From: UBA9547 sp044349205
Lineage (GTDB): Bacteria; Bacteroidota; Bacteroidia; Cytophagales; UBA9547
Length of the DNA: 8,425 nt
Assembly: GCA_044349205.1 (NCBI GenBank)
Contig: JBIKRJ010000101.1
Span: 1 to 8,425 of the forward strand
Direction of reading: 5' to 3'
A model generated the notes under the pieces. The model was given only the letters and a program-made list of their open reading frames with translations. It did no database searches and was not told the origin of the DNA. The position numbers and the translations under genes were made by a program. Positions within the stretch are counted from its first letter, which is position 1. Each line of letters begins with the position of its first letter. Positions 1 to 6,429 of the stretch are shown here, one piece after another.

Positions 1-1
1 T

Positions 2-334
2 GCGCTCTTCAACGTGTTGCTTTTGGCACTTGAAAAGTTTACACTATTGTTACCAAACCGCCTGAAACCTGTGCCCAACAAAAGCTATTGGCTTGGCAAC
101 GAGGAAACCAAACAAGGACTTCAGTACGTTCTTTCCGACTGGTTTTACGGCTTTTCTGCCTTTCTAAATTGCTGGATTTTGATTTTTTTCTTTCTTTTTG
201 GCAAAATAAACATCGACATGCACAGCAGTTTGCTGCAATATGCCTGGGTAATGCCTACCTTCGTCACCATGTTGCTTTTTTGGATTCTTTATTTGCCTAT
301 TCGCCTCAGCATCAGTAAAATATTCATTCGTTAG
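2..334 (+). CDS. Membrane protein, C-terminal part (probably DUF1648-type), cut by window start
   Basis: The frame is open from the window edge to a TAG at 332-334, so the 110 residues seen are the C-terminus of a longer protein. A GTG at 14 is in frame, but nothing marks it as the true start. Three hydrophobic stretches are visible: a partial one at the edge, one beginning WFYGFSAFLNCW that continues into a phenylalanine-rich run, and one beginning YAWVMPTFVTMLLFW. Between the first two lies a hydrophilic loop with PNKSYWLGNEET. This loop resembles the P-N-R-D-Y-W-L-A-P-E-R segment I associate with DUF1648-type integral membrane proteins; the DUF1648 domain itself would lie upstream of the window. 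The biochemical role is unknown to me. The stop is three bases before hslV, so the two genes are probably co-transcribed. The family call is moderate; membrane location is strong. Confidence 0.55.
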   Translation, partial: ALFNVLLLALEKFTLLLPNRLKPVPNKSYWLGNEETKQGLQYVLSDWFYGFSAFLNCWILIFFFLFGKINIDMHSSLLQYAWVMPTFVTMLLFWILYLPIRLSISKIFIR

Positions 335-337
335 TTT

Positions 338-877
338 ATGGAAAAAGTAAAAGCGACCACCGTTTTGGGCATTTTGCACAACGGACAAATAGCCGTAGGT
401 GCCGACGGGCAAGCCACCATGGGCAATACAGTGGCCAAAAGCAATGTGAAAAAAATAAGGGTGCTGGCCGATGGCAAAATTGTAGCAGGTTTTGCAGGCT
501 CTACCGCCGACGCATTTACGCTCATAGAACGATTTGAACAGAAACTTGCGGCCTATAGCAACAGCATGAAACGCGCCGCCATAGAACTGGCCAAAGACTG
601 GCGCACCGACCGCTATTTGCAAAAATTGGAAGCCATGATTATTGTGGCTTCGAAAAACGAGCTACTGATCATTACCGGAACTGGCGACGTGCTAGAACCC
701 GACAACCACGTGGCAGCCATAGGTTCGGGCAGTATGTATGCCCAGTCTGCTGCTTTGGCCCTGAAAAAACATGCCCCCCACCTTACTGCCGAACAAATTG
801 TGCGCGAAAGCCTTACCATTGCCGCCGACATCTGCATTTACACCAATCACAATTTTGTGATTGAGACAATAGACTGA
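338..877 (+). CDS. hslV: ATP-dependent protease peptidase subunit HslV
   Basis: HslV is the proteasome-like, N-terminal-threonine peptidase that forms a double hexamer and degrades proteins unfolded by the HslU ATPase in the cytoplasm. The 179-residue protein has the expected length. The start MEKVKA-TTVLGI implies a six-residue propeptide removed to expose Thr7. Counting from Thr7 as residue 1, the known active-site positions fall in place: Asp17 is D23 (GADGQ), Lys33 is K39 and Ser124 is S130 (GSGS). The conserved GTGDVLEP loop is at 114-121. The ATG lies three bases after the upstream stop, suggesting co-transcription or translational coupling. Tandem stops TGA TAG end the gene. hslU is not adjacent on the downstream side, unlike the hslVU operon of E. 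coli; it may be elsewhere in the genome. The family call is secure. Confidence 0.96.
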   Translation: MEKVKATTVLGILHNGQIAVGADGQATMGNTVAKSNVKKIRVLADGKIVAGFAGSTADAFTLIERFEQKLAAYSNSMKRAAIELAKDWRTDRYLQKLEAMIIVASKNELLIITGTGDVLEPDNHVAAIGSGSMYAQSAALALKKHAPHLTAEQIVRESLTIAADICIYTNHNFVIETID

Positions 878-920
878 TAGCATCAATTTGTTGCACTAAT
901 CCAATTCGCTATTCGAAATT

Positions 921-938
921 AATCCTATAAATAGGGTT
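921..938. repeat. Short inverted repeat in the hslV-ppc gap
   Basis: The 116-bp gap between hslV and ppc (878-993) holds one visible structure. AATCCTAT (921-928) and ATAGGGTT (931-938) form arms that are reverse complements at 7 of 8 positions, with a G-T wobble at the eighth, around AA. The core is CCTATAAATAGG. It is followed by GGTTTTGTATTTTG. It could be an operator for ppc or a weak AT-rich terminator for hslV; the loop is too short for all pairs to form in RNA. T-rich elements at 932-939 (TAGGGTTG) and 946-952 (TATTTTG) loosely resemble the Bacteroidota -7 element, but no convincing -33 partner is seen, so I do not fix a promoter. Confidence 0.35.
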
Positions 939-993
939 GGTTTTGTATTTTGTTGTTATATTGTCGAGAAAATCGTTTTATAACATTCCCGGC

Positions 994-3765
994 ATGTCTG
1001 TACTCAAAGAACTTCAAGAAAAACTAGGCAAACCCTATCACGACCTTGAATTCCTCCTCACCTGTTTACGCGAGGTGTTGATAGAAAACAAAGAGGAAAA
1101 ACTGACCCATTATATTCCTTGGATAAATGGCGAAGAGGACAAATCGGCCGAAAAATTCAAAGAAGAACATTTGCAGTTGTATTCCATTGCTTTTCACTTG
1201 CTGAACATGGTAGAGGAAAACAACGCCGCACAAGCCAGAAGGAAAAAAGAGAACGACAAGGGCTTGGAAAGCGTGAAAGGACTTTGGGCCAGCAACTTGA
1301 AAATGCTGAAGGAAGCGGGTATCTCCGAAAAAGATATTGCCAAAAACCTTTCCTCCATTACCATTGAACCTGTACTTACGGCACACCCTACCGAAGCCAA
1401 AAGACCCATTGTGTTGGATCACCACAGGCAGCTGTATTTGCTTTTGCAAGAGCGCGAAAACACGATGTACACCGAACTGGAAAAAAACGACATAAAAAAA
1501 CGCATAAAACTGGAGTTGGATAGGCTGTGGCGTACCGGTGAAATTTTTGTGGAAAAACCCAATGTAAAAACCGAACTAAAAAATGTACTGCACTACTTGA
1601 CCAATGTTTTTCCAGATGCAGTACTGAAACTAGACCAACGCCTGCTTCAAGCCTGGGAAAGCGTGGGGTTCGATTCCAGCACCATTCGTGACTACACTTC
1701 GCTGCCCTACATCTCTTTTGGCGACTGGGTGGGTGGGGACCGCGACGGCCATCCGTTTGTAACTGCCGATGTAACCAAAGAAACGCTCGATTCCTTGCGA
1801 CTGAATTCCTTGGTTCTAATCAGGAAATATCTTTCAGAACTTGTAAAGCACTTATCTTTCAATTGCCATCTGAAAAAATGCCCTCGCAACCTGCACAAAA
1901 GAATACTCAACATTTTGAATGAGTTCGAACTAAAGGAAGAGAACCTTTCGGAATCTGAACAAATAGAGGCTTTCTCTCTTTTTGTGAACCTTCTGATGAT
2001 CAAATTGCCCATAGAGGTAGAAGGCGACACCCCAGTGCGATTGGCTGAAAACCCGTACAGCTATGCCAAACCTTCGGAACTTACGGCCGACCTTGAAATA
2101 TTGTATGACGCATTGGTAAGCTTTGGCGCACCCATCATTGCCAACAACGATGTAAAAAACGTGATTCGCATAGTGCAAACTTTTGGTTTTCACTGTGCCA
2201 AACTAGATATACGCCAAAACAGCAAATTCCACGACAACGCTGTCACGCAACTGCTAAAAGCAGGTTTGGAAAAAGACATCGATTTTGCCTCCCTTTCTGA
2301 AAGCGAAAGAATAGAATTTTTGAGCAAGGAATTGGAATCGCCACGCCCTTTTACCCAACCTTGGATGAAAATGGGACCGGAAGCCACCGCCGTCATCGAA
2401 TGTTACAAAGTGGTGAACGAATACTTGAAAAAATATGGCTCTGATGGAATTGGCTCGTTTATAGTAAGTATGACTAGGTCGGTCTCCGACTTACTGGTAG
2501 TGTACCTACTGGCGCGCGAGGCGGGCCTTACCGAAAAAACTCCCGACGGTATGGTGAGCAAGGTACACGTGGTGCCTCTTTTCGAAACCATTGACGACCT
2601 TTTGGGCAGCCCTGCCATTTTGAGCGATTTTGCCCAGCATCCTTTTACCAAGCGATCGCTCGCCTACCAAAGCAGCCAATCGGGACAAGCCATACCCACT
2701 CAGCAAGTGATGATAGGGTACAGCGACAGCAACAAAGACGGCGGCATTCTGGCCTCGCAGTTTCATTTGTTTAAAGCCGAAAAAGAACTAACCGAGGTAG
2801 GGAAAAAGCTGAACATCAAAATCCGTTTTTTCCACGGCAAAGGGGGGTCTATAAGCCGCGGCGCAGGCCCTACTAATTGGTTTACAAGAACTTTACCTCA
2901 TGGGTCGTTGGGTGGCGACATGCGTCTAACCGAACAAGGCGAAACGATTTCGCAGAAATATGCCAACAAACAAAATGCGATATACAACCTCGAACTGCTT
3001 TTGGCAGGTACAGCAGGTGCCACCATTTTACACAAATTCACCAAAAAACAAGATCCACCTTTCGCCGAAAAATTCGAGTTCCTTTCTTCGGCCAGCAAAA
3101 AACATTTTCAGGCGTTGCTTAACCACAAAAGTTTCATGCAATTTTTTGGTCAGGCCACTCCCATCGATGTCATTGAATTAAGTAAAATAGGTTCGCGCCC
3201 CTCGCGCAGAACAGGCAAAAGATCTTTGGGAGACTTGCGGGCCATACCCTGGGTATTTAGCTGGAGCCAATCGCGTTTCAATATCACAAGTTGGTATGGT
3301 GTGGGCACAGCCCTGGAAGCCTTTGTAAAACAGTTCCCCAACGATTTGGACGCTTTGCGTAAAGAAGCCGAACAAATAAGCCTAATTCGCTATGTGCTTA
3401 CCAATGTGGACACCAGCATAGCCGCCACCGACGAAATGGTTTTCAACTGGTATGCCAATTTGGTCGATGACAAAACCGTGAAATCCGATATCTTGGGGCT
3501 TATCAAAGACGAGCTCGAGAGAACCAAAAAAATGCTGGCTCTTGTGTTTCCAAGTCCCATTAGCGAACGCAGAAGCCAACATTTCTATTCCAACAAACTA
3601 CGCTCCACTCCGCTATACGACTTGCACAAAAACCAAATTGCAGCGCTGAAAAAATGGAGAAAAATGAAGCAAACTTCACCCGATTCGCCCGAAACACACG
3701 ATTTGCTGATGCACTTATTGAAAACGGTAAACGGTATTTCGGGGGCGCTTCGCATGACAGGTTAG
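994..3765 (+). CDS. ppc: Phosphoenolpyruvate carboxylase
   Basis: PEP carboxylase makes oxaloacetate from phosphoenolpyruvate and bicarbonate, refilling the TCA cycle in the cytoplasm. The 923-residue protein carries the family landmarks in order: TAHPTE with catalytic His131 (E. coli His138), GGDRDGHP near 247-253, LDIRQNS, MTRSVSDLL, YSDSNKDGG (576-584, with Lys581), the FHGKGGSISRG loop (613-623, His614), RPSRR (735-739) and a C-terminal LRMTG. I chose ATG 994 because MSVLKELQEKLG begins at the usual N-terminal helix; an in-frame TTG at 937 would add 19 hydrophobic residues overlapping the likely promoter region. Length is slightly above the 883 of E. coli. Oddities: the mobile loop reads HGKGG where E. 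coli has HGRGG (Arg581). By eye, two of the four E. coli aspartate-inhibitor contacts differ (Lys773 is N804, Asn881 is M921), while Arg587 (R622) and Arg832 (R870) are kept. The gene appears to be monocistronic. Confidence 0.96.
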   Translation: MSVLKELQEKLGKPYHDLEFLLTCLREVLIENKEEKLTHYIPWINGEEDKSAEKFKEEHLQLYSIAFHLLNMVEENNAAQARRKKENDKGLESVKGLWASNLKMLKEAGISEKDIAKNLSSITIEPVLTAHPTEAKRPIVLDHHRQLYLLLQERENTMYTELEKNDIKKRIKLELDRLWRTGEIFVEKPNVKTELKNVLHYLTNVFPDAVLKLDQRLLQAWESVGFDSSTIRDYTSLPYISFGDWVGGDRDGHPFVTADVTKETLDSLRLNSLVLIRKYLSELVKHLSFNCHLKKCPRNLHKRILNILNEFELKEENLSESEQIEAFSLFVNLLMIKLPIEVEGDTPVRLAENPYSYAKPSELTADLEILYDALVSFGAPIIANNDVKNVIRIVQTFGFHCAKLDIRQNSKFHDNAVTQLLKAGLEKDIDFASLSESERIEFLSKELESPRPFTQPWMKMGPEATAVIECYKVVNEYLKKYGSDGIGSFIVSMTRSVSDLLVVYLLAREAGLTEKTPDGMVSKVHVVPLFETIDDLLGSPAILSDFAQHPFTKRSLAYQSSQSGQAIPTQQVMIGYSDSNKDGGILASQFHLFKAEKELTEVGKKLNIKIRFFHGKGGSISRGAGPTNWFTRTLPHGSLGGDMRLTEQGETISQKYANKQNAIYNLELLLAGTAGATILHKFTKKQDPPFAEKFEFLSSASKKHFQALLNHKSFMQFFGQATPIDVIELSKIGSRPSRRTGKRSLGDLRAIPWVFSWSQSRFNITSWYGVGTALEAFVKQFPNDLDALRKEAEQISLIRYVLTNVDTSIAATDEMVFNWYANLVDDKTVKSDILGLIKDELERTKKMLALVFPSPISERRSQHFYSNKLRSTPLYDLHKNQIAALKKWRKMKQTSPDSPETHDLLMHLLKTVNGISGALRMTG

Positions 3766-3812
3766 AATGTATCGAGTAATTGATGCTTTTACATAAAATT
3801 ATCTTTTGTCCT

Positions 3813-3820
3813 TATTTTTG
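3813..3820 (+). promoter_or_regulatory. Candidate -7 promoter element of the desaturase gene
   Basis: TATTTTTG matches the Bacteroidota -7 consensus TAnnTTTG exactly. Transcription would start near 3827, leaving a leader of about 19 bases before the ATG at 3846. The -33 box is poor: the best candidate is TTTA at 3788-3791, 21 bases upstream. Two further TTTTG-containing near-copies lie close by (TATCTTTTG at 3800-3808 and TAAATTTTTG at 3831-3840), so the exact element is uncertain. The rest of the 80-bp ppc-desaturase gap holds only a small TTTTA-CA-TAAAA palindrome (3787-3798). Confidence 0.45.
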
Positions 3821-3845
3821 TATGTCGATCTAAATTTTTGGCCAA

Positions 3846-4952
3846 ATGGAAGTACAATTTGAAACGAGGCAAAGGGTGGTTGCCAAAGAACGCATCACAT
3901 TCGGCAACCAAAAAAGTCCGTTTTTTACCGAATTGAAAAAGGAGGTAAAAAAGTATTTTGAAGATAAGGGTATCGAAAGCACGGGCAATTTTGCTTTATA
4001 TTCCAAAGCCATTTTCTTAATTGCTACCTATATGGTAGCCTATGCAACTGTGGTGTTTTTTGCCCCTAATGGCGGAATTGCGCTTCTTTTGTGTGCATAT
4101 TTGGGTTGGGCTGCTGCTGGTCTTGGTTTTAACGTAATGCACGACGGCTCGCACGGCAGTTTTTCAAGCAAAAAATGGCTCAATACGCTGGCCTCACATT
4201 CCATAAACCTGCTAGGTGGCGATGCCATGTTGTGGAGAAACAAGCACAATATCATTCATCACACTTTTACCAACATAGAAGGCTATGACCAAGATATTGC
4301 CCAAATGCCCGTATTGCGTCTAAACAGAATGCAGGAAAAAAAGTGGTTTCACAAGTACCAGCACATCTATTGCTACTTTGTATATGGCCTTTCGTCCATT
4401 TTGTGGATGTTTTTGTTAGACTATATCAAATACTTCAAACGCAAAGTGGGCAACATTCGCATTCCCAAAATTACTTTTGTCGAACACCTCACATTTTGGC
4501 TTACCAAAATAACCTACACTAACATTTATGTCATCATACCATCATTTTTCTGGGACATAGAATATGTGCTACTGGGCTTCTTTGTATATCATTTTGTGTT
4601 GGGACTCACCATTTCTACGGTTTTCCAATTGGCGCATGTAGTCGAAATCACCCATTTTCCCGATACCCACTTTGAAAACCAAAGCATAAAAGACGAATGG
4701 GCAGTGCACCAACTTAAAACCACTGCCAATTTTGCCACTGACAACCGATTCATTACTTGGTTTGTAGGTGGACTTAATTATCAAATAGAACACCACTTGT
4801 TTCCTAAAGTAAGCCACGTGCACTACCCTGCTATCCAAAATATTGTAAAATCGGTGGCGGCAAAATTCAAAGTGCCTTACCACGAATACCCCACATTTTG
4901 GACTGCCATAGAATCGCACACCAAACACATGAAAGAAACGGCTGTAGCTTAA
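3846..4952 (+). CDS. Membrane fatty acid (acyl-CoA/acyl-lipid) desaturase, front-end-like
   Basis: This 368-residue protein belongs to the membrane di-iron fatty acid desaturases, which use O2 and reducing equivalents to put a cis double bond into an acyl chain. All three histidine boxes are present: HDGSH (99-103), HNIIHH (134-139) and QIEHH (313-317). Further histidines that may bind iron include H264 in AHVVE. Hydrophobic segments lie at about 53-72 and 77-97, with more around 172-195 and 225-260, giving the usual pattern with the boxes on the cytoplasmic side. Glutamine as the first residue of the third box is typical of front-end (delta-5, delta-6) and sphingolipid delta-8 desaturases and of bacterial linoleoyl-CoA-desaturase-like proteins, rather than of delta-9 enzymes. 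No cytochrome b5 domain is fused, so an external electron donor is needed; none is encoded here. Substrate and regiospecificity cannot be read from the sequence. The gene is followed after three bases by an unknown gene. Confidence 0.9.
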   Translation: MEVQFETRQRVVAKERITFGNQKSPFFTELKKEVKKYFEDKGIESTGNFALYSKAIFLIATYMVAYATVVFFAPNGGIALLLCAYLGWAAAGLGFNVMHDGSHGSFSSKKWLNTLASHSINLLGGDAMLWRNKHNIIHHTFTNIEGYDQDIAQMPVLRLNRMQEKKWFHKYQHIYCYFVYGLSSILWMFLLDYIKYFKRKVGNIRIPKITFVEHLTFWLTKITYTNIYVIIPSFFWDIEYVLLGFFVYHFVLGLTISTVFQLAHVVEITHFPDTHFENQSIKDEWAVHQLKTTANFATDNRFITWFVGGLNYQIEHHLFPKVSHVHYPAIQNIVKSVAAKFKVPYHEYPTFWTAIESHTKHMKETAVA

Positions 4953-4955
4953 CGA

Positions 4956-5390
4956 ATGAATATGTATTTATACAAACTACCCGAAAAAAATCAATTTCTG
5001 TTTGTGCGCGACAAAACCCTATTTAGTCTGTACAAACCCAAAGAATTGGGAGATTTACCTTTGGTACCCGAAAAATTGTACAAAAAATACGAAAAGCATT
5101 TTGGCTACATCGACACCAAATTGTTTCGATATTCGGCGCTGGAATTACTTAAAGAACAATTCAACAAAGTATTCACTACCAACCAGTTGAACAAAGCCCA
5201 AACATTTTTATTGAGTTTTGTCATCAACAAATTCAAGATCACGAAAGAGCAATACGAAGAGATGTTGCAAAAAACATTGGCCGAAGACAATTCGTTCGAA
5301 TTGCAAATGCAGTTGGCCAAATACCAGTCTATCAAAAGCCAATACGAGGGGGGAAAGCTCCAACAGATTTTTTCTTTCTTGAAAAACTAA
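4956..5390 (+). CDS. Unknown lysine-rich 144-residue protein, coupled to the desaturase
   Basis: I do not recognise this protein. It has 144 residues, no signal peptide and no membrane segment, and is rich in Lys, Leu, Phe, Tyr and Gln. The N-terminal third (about 1-55) is likely beta/loop (MYLYKLPEKNQFLFVRD), and the rest looks helical, with KITKEQYEEMLQKTLAED and QMQLAKYQSIKSQYEGGK suggesting amphipathic helices. There are no cysteines or histidine-cluster motifs, so it is not an obvious electron donor. The ATG at 4956 lies three bases after the desaturase TAA; a second in-frame ATG at 4962 would remove only two residues. The tight spacing and codon use like that of its neighbours argue that it is a real gene translated together with the desaturase. 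A role linked to the desaturase is inference from position only. Its last four bases overlap the end of oxyR. Confidence 0.75.
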   Translation: MNMYLYKLPEKNQFLFVRDKTLFSLYKPKELGDLPLVPEKLYKKYEKHFGYIDTKLFRYSALELLKEQFNKVFTTNQLNKAQTFLLSFVINKFKITKEQYEEMLQKTLAEDNSFELQMQLAKYQSIKSQYEGGKLQQIFSFLKN

Positions 5391-6319
5391 ATCGGGACTA
5401 TTTTTTTGCCCTTGGCCTCTTTCAGTTCGGATGGCAAAGATTCCGAAATGCTTTTGGCCACCGCATCTATCAATTTTTTCTTCAAAAACTGCCTGTGCAC
5501 CACAATGGAAATTTCCCTCACGGGCGCAGGTTCTTCAAAATAGCGGACCAAGTCCTGTTGGTCTTCGTGTATGCCTCTTGTAGCCAAGACTGGTAAAATT
5601 GTAATGCCTTTGTTCAATTCCACCAGTCTTTTCAATGTTTCCAAACTTCCCGACTCGTAATTAAAATGTAGGCGCGGTTTCGATTGGCGTTCTTTGCACA
5701 AATGAATGACTTGGTTTCGAAAGCAGTGCCCTTCGTTCAAAATCCAAGTTTCATCTAAATTCAAGTCTTCGGTCTTTATTTCTTTTTTAGAAAACAAGGC
5801 ACTTTTTCTGGAAACATAGGCTACAAAATTTTCATAAAACATGGGCATTTCGGTAAGGGCGGCATCTTGCAATGGCGTGGCCATAAGCCCACAGTCTAGT
5901 GCTCCCTTTTTCAACCTCGACACTATTTCTTCGGTTGGAAGTTCTTGAAGGTGCAATTCCACACTGGGATAGTTTTCCAAAAATATGTCCAAAAACAAAG
6001 GCAAAAAATAAGGGGCAAGCGTTGGGATTACGCCCATATGCAATACACCCTCAATTTTATCAGACTGCTCTTTGGCTATTTCCAATATGCGCCCACTTTC
6101 GGCCAGCACCAATCGCGCTTGTTGCACTATTTGGCTACCCAATTCGGTACAGACTATGGGTTGCCTGCTACGGTCAAATATTTTAACCCCAAGCTCCTCT
6201 TCCAACTTTTGTATTTGCATACTTAGAGTGGGCTGTGTCACAAAACATTTTTCGGCCGCTTTTACAAAACTCCTGTAGTTGTCTACCGACACGATGTATT
6301 CTAATTGGGTTAGCGTCAT
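5387..6319 (-). CDS. oxyR: Hydrogen-peroxide-sensing LysR-family regulator OxyR
   Basis: OxyR senses H2O2 through a reversible disulfide and activates peroxide-defence genes. The 310-residue protein has an N-terminal winged helix-turn-helix (about 1-60: LTQLEYIVSV, SFVKAAEKCFVTQPTLSMQI, LEEELGVKIFDR), a linker helix, and a LysR substrate-binding-type sensor domain from about 90. The redox pair is C199 in EGHCFRNQ and C208 in IHLC, at exactly the E. coli OxyR residue numbers, which strongly supports OxyR over other LysR proteins. This numbering also fixes the start at the CAT at 6317-6319; an in-frame upstream start at 6427 would add 36 residues encoded by the operator region. Other cysteines are C25, C57 and C143. 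The gene is divergent from ahpC with a 110-bp shared regulatory region. It ends inside the stop region of the convergent gene, leaving no room for a dedicated intergenic terminator. Confidence 0.94.
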   Translation of the reverse strand: MTLTQLEYIVSVDNYRSFVKAAEKCFVTQPTLSMQIQKLEEELGVKIFDRSRQPIVCTELGSQIVQQARLVLAESGRILEIAKEQSDKIEGVLHMGVIPTLAPYFLPLFLDIFLENYPSVELHLQELPTEEIVSRLKKGALDCGLMATPLQDAALTEMPMFYENFVAYVSRKSALFSKKEIKTEDLNLDETWILNEGHCFRNQVIHLCKERQSKPRLHFNYESGSLETLKRLVELNKGITILPVLATRGIHEDQQDLVRYFEEPAPVREISIVVHRQFLKKKLIDAVAKSISESLPSELKEAKGKKIVPI

Positions 6320-6334
6320 TGGTTTTTTATATTT

Positions 6335-6370
6335 ATAGATATTACCTATTGATTCATAAAAATAATCGAT
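6335..6370. promoter_or_regulatory. OxyR operator between oxyR and ahpC
   Basis: ATAGATATTACCTAT (6335-6349) matches every specified position of the E. coli OxyR half-operator ATAGnTnnnAnCTAT. After a 6-base spacer (7 in E. coli), ATAAAAATAATCGAT (6356-6370) is a degenerate second half: ATAA for ATAG and CGAT for CTAT, with the inner A kept and the inner T lost. The pair would bind an OxyR tetramer. The degenerate half ends directly against the proposed ahpC -33 element, a position suited to activation. The strong half sits 15 bases upstream of the oxyR start codon, over the probable oxyR promoter, which suggests autorepression. The sequence match is seen; binding and regulation are inferred. 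Confidence 0.78.
6357..6364 (-). promoter_or_regulatory. Candidate oxyR -7 promoter element
   Basis: Read on the minus strand this is TATTTTTA, 7 of 8 to the Bacteroidota -7 element TAnnTTTG. Transcription would start near 6350, giving a leader of about 30 bases. No good -33 TTTG is visible upstream on the minus strand. The element lies inside the OxyR operator, which would fit autorepression. Confidence 0.3.
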
Positions 6371-6401
6371 TTTTATTATACTCTCTATTATCCCACTTTT
6401 G
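6371..6401 (+). promoter_or_regulatory. Candidate ahpC promoter
   Basis: CACTTTTG (6394-6401) matches the Bacteroidota -7 element TAnnTTTG at all but the first base, and TTTT (6371-6374), exactly 19 bases upstream, is 3 of 4 to the -33 TTTG. A start near 6408 leaves a leader of about 22 bases before ATG 6430. The imperfect boxes and the operator abutting the -33 element fit a weak promoter that needs an activator such as OxyR. Confidence 0.5.
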
Positions 6402-6429
6402 TTCCATAAAATATTTAAACAACACACCT

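Noticed and set aside
180..200. T-rich tract that might be a terminator or slippage site
   Set aside because: It encodes the Phe-rich part of a membrane helix in an intact frame, and no stem precedes it.
164..622. Long minus-strand open frame opposite hslV and the membrane protein
   Set aside because: It lies antisense to a secure gene, has low-complexity Phe/His/Gly composition and no recognisable motif; it is a shadow frame.
937..993. In-frame TTG start that would extend PEP carboxylase by 19 residues
   Set aside because: The added residues (MVLYFVVILS...) resemble no PEPC N-terminus and overlap AT-rich, promoter-like DNA; ATG 994 gives the usual beginning.
1066..1449. Minus-strand open frame within ppc
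   Set aside because: It is fully antisense to conserved PEPC coding sequence and looks like no known protein.
4569..4928. Minus-strand open frame of 119 residues within the desaturase gene
   Set aside because: It is antisense to the region encoding the third histidine box, and its open length follows from codon bias in the sense strand.
6374..6388. A third OxyR-like half-site ending in CTAT at 6385-6388
   Set aside because: Apart from CTAT the 15-mer matches the consensus poorly, and its ATAG side is absent.
6320..6427. Upstream in-frame extension of oxyR by 36 residues
   Set aside because: It would code across the operator and promoter region, and the shorter form puts the redox cysteines at 199 and 208 as in E. 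coli.
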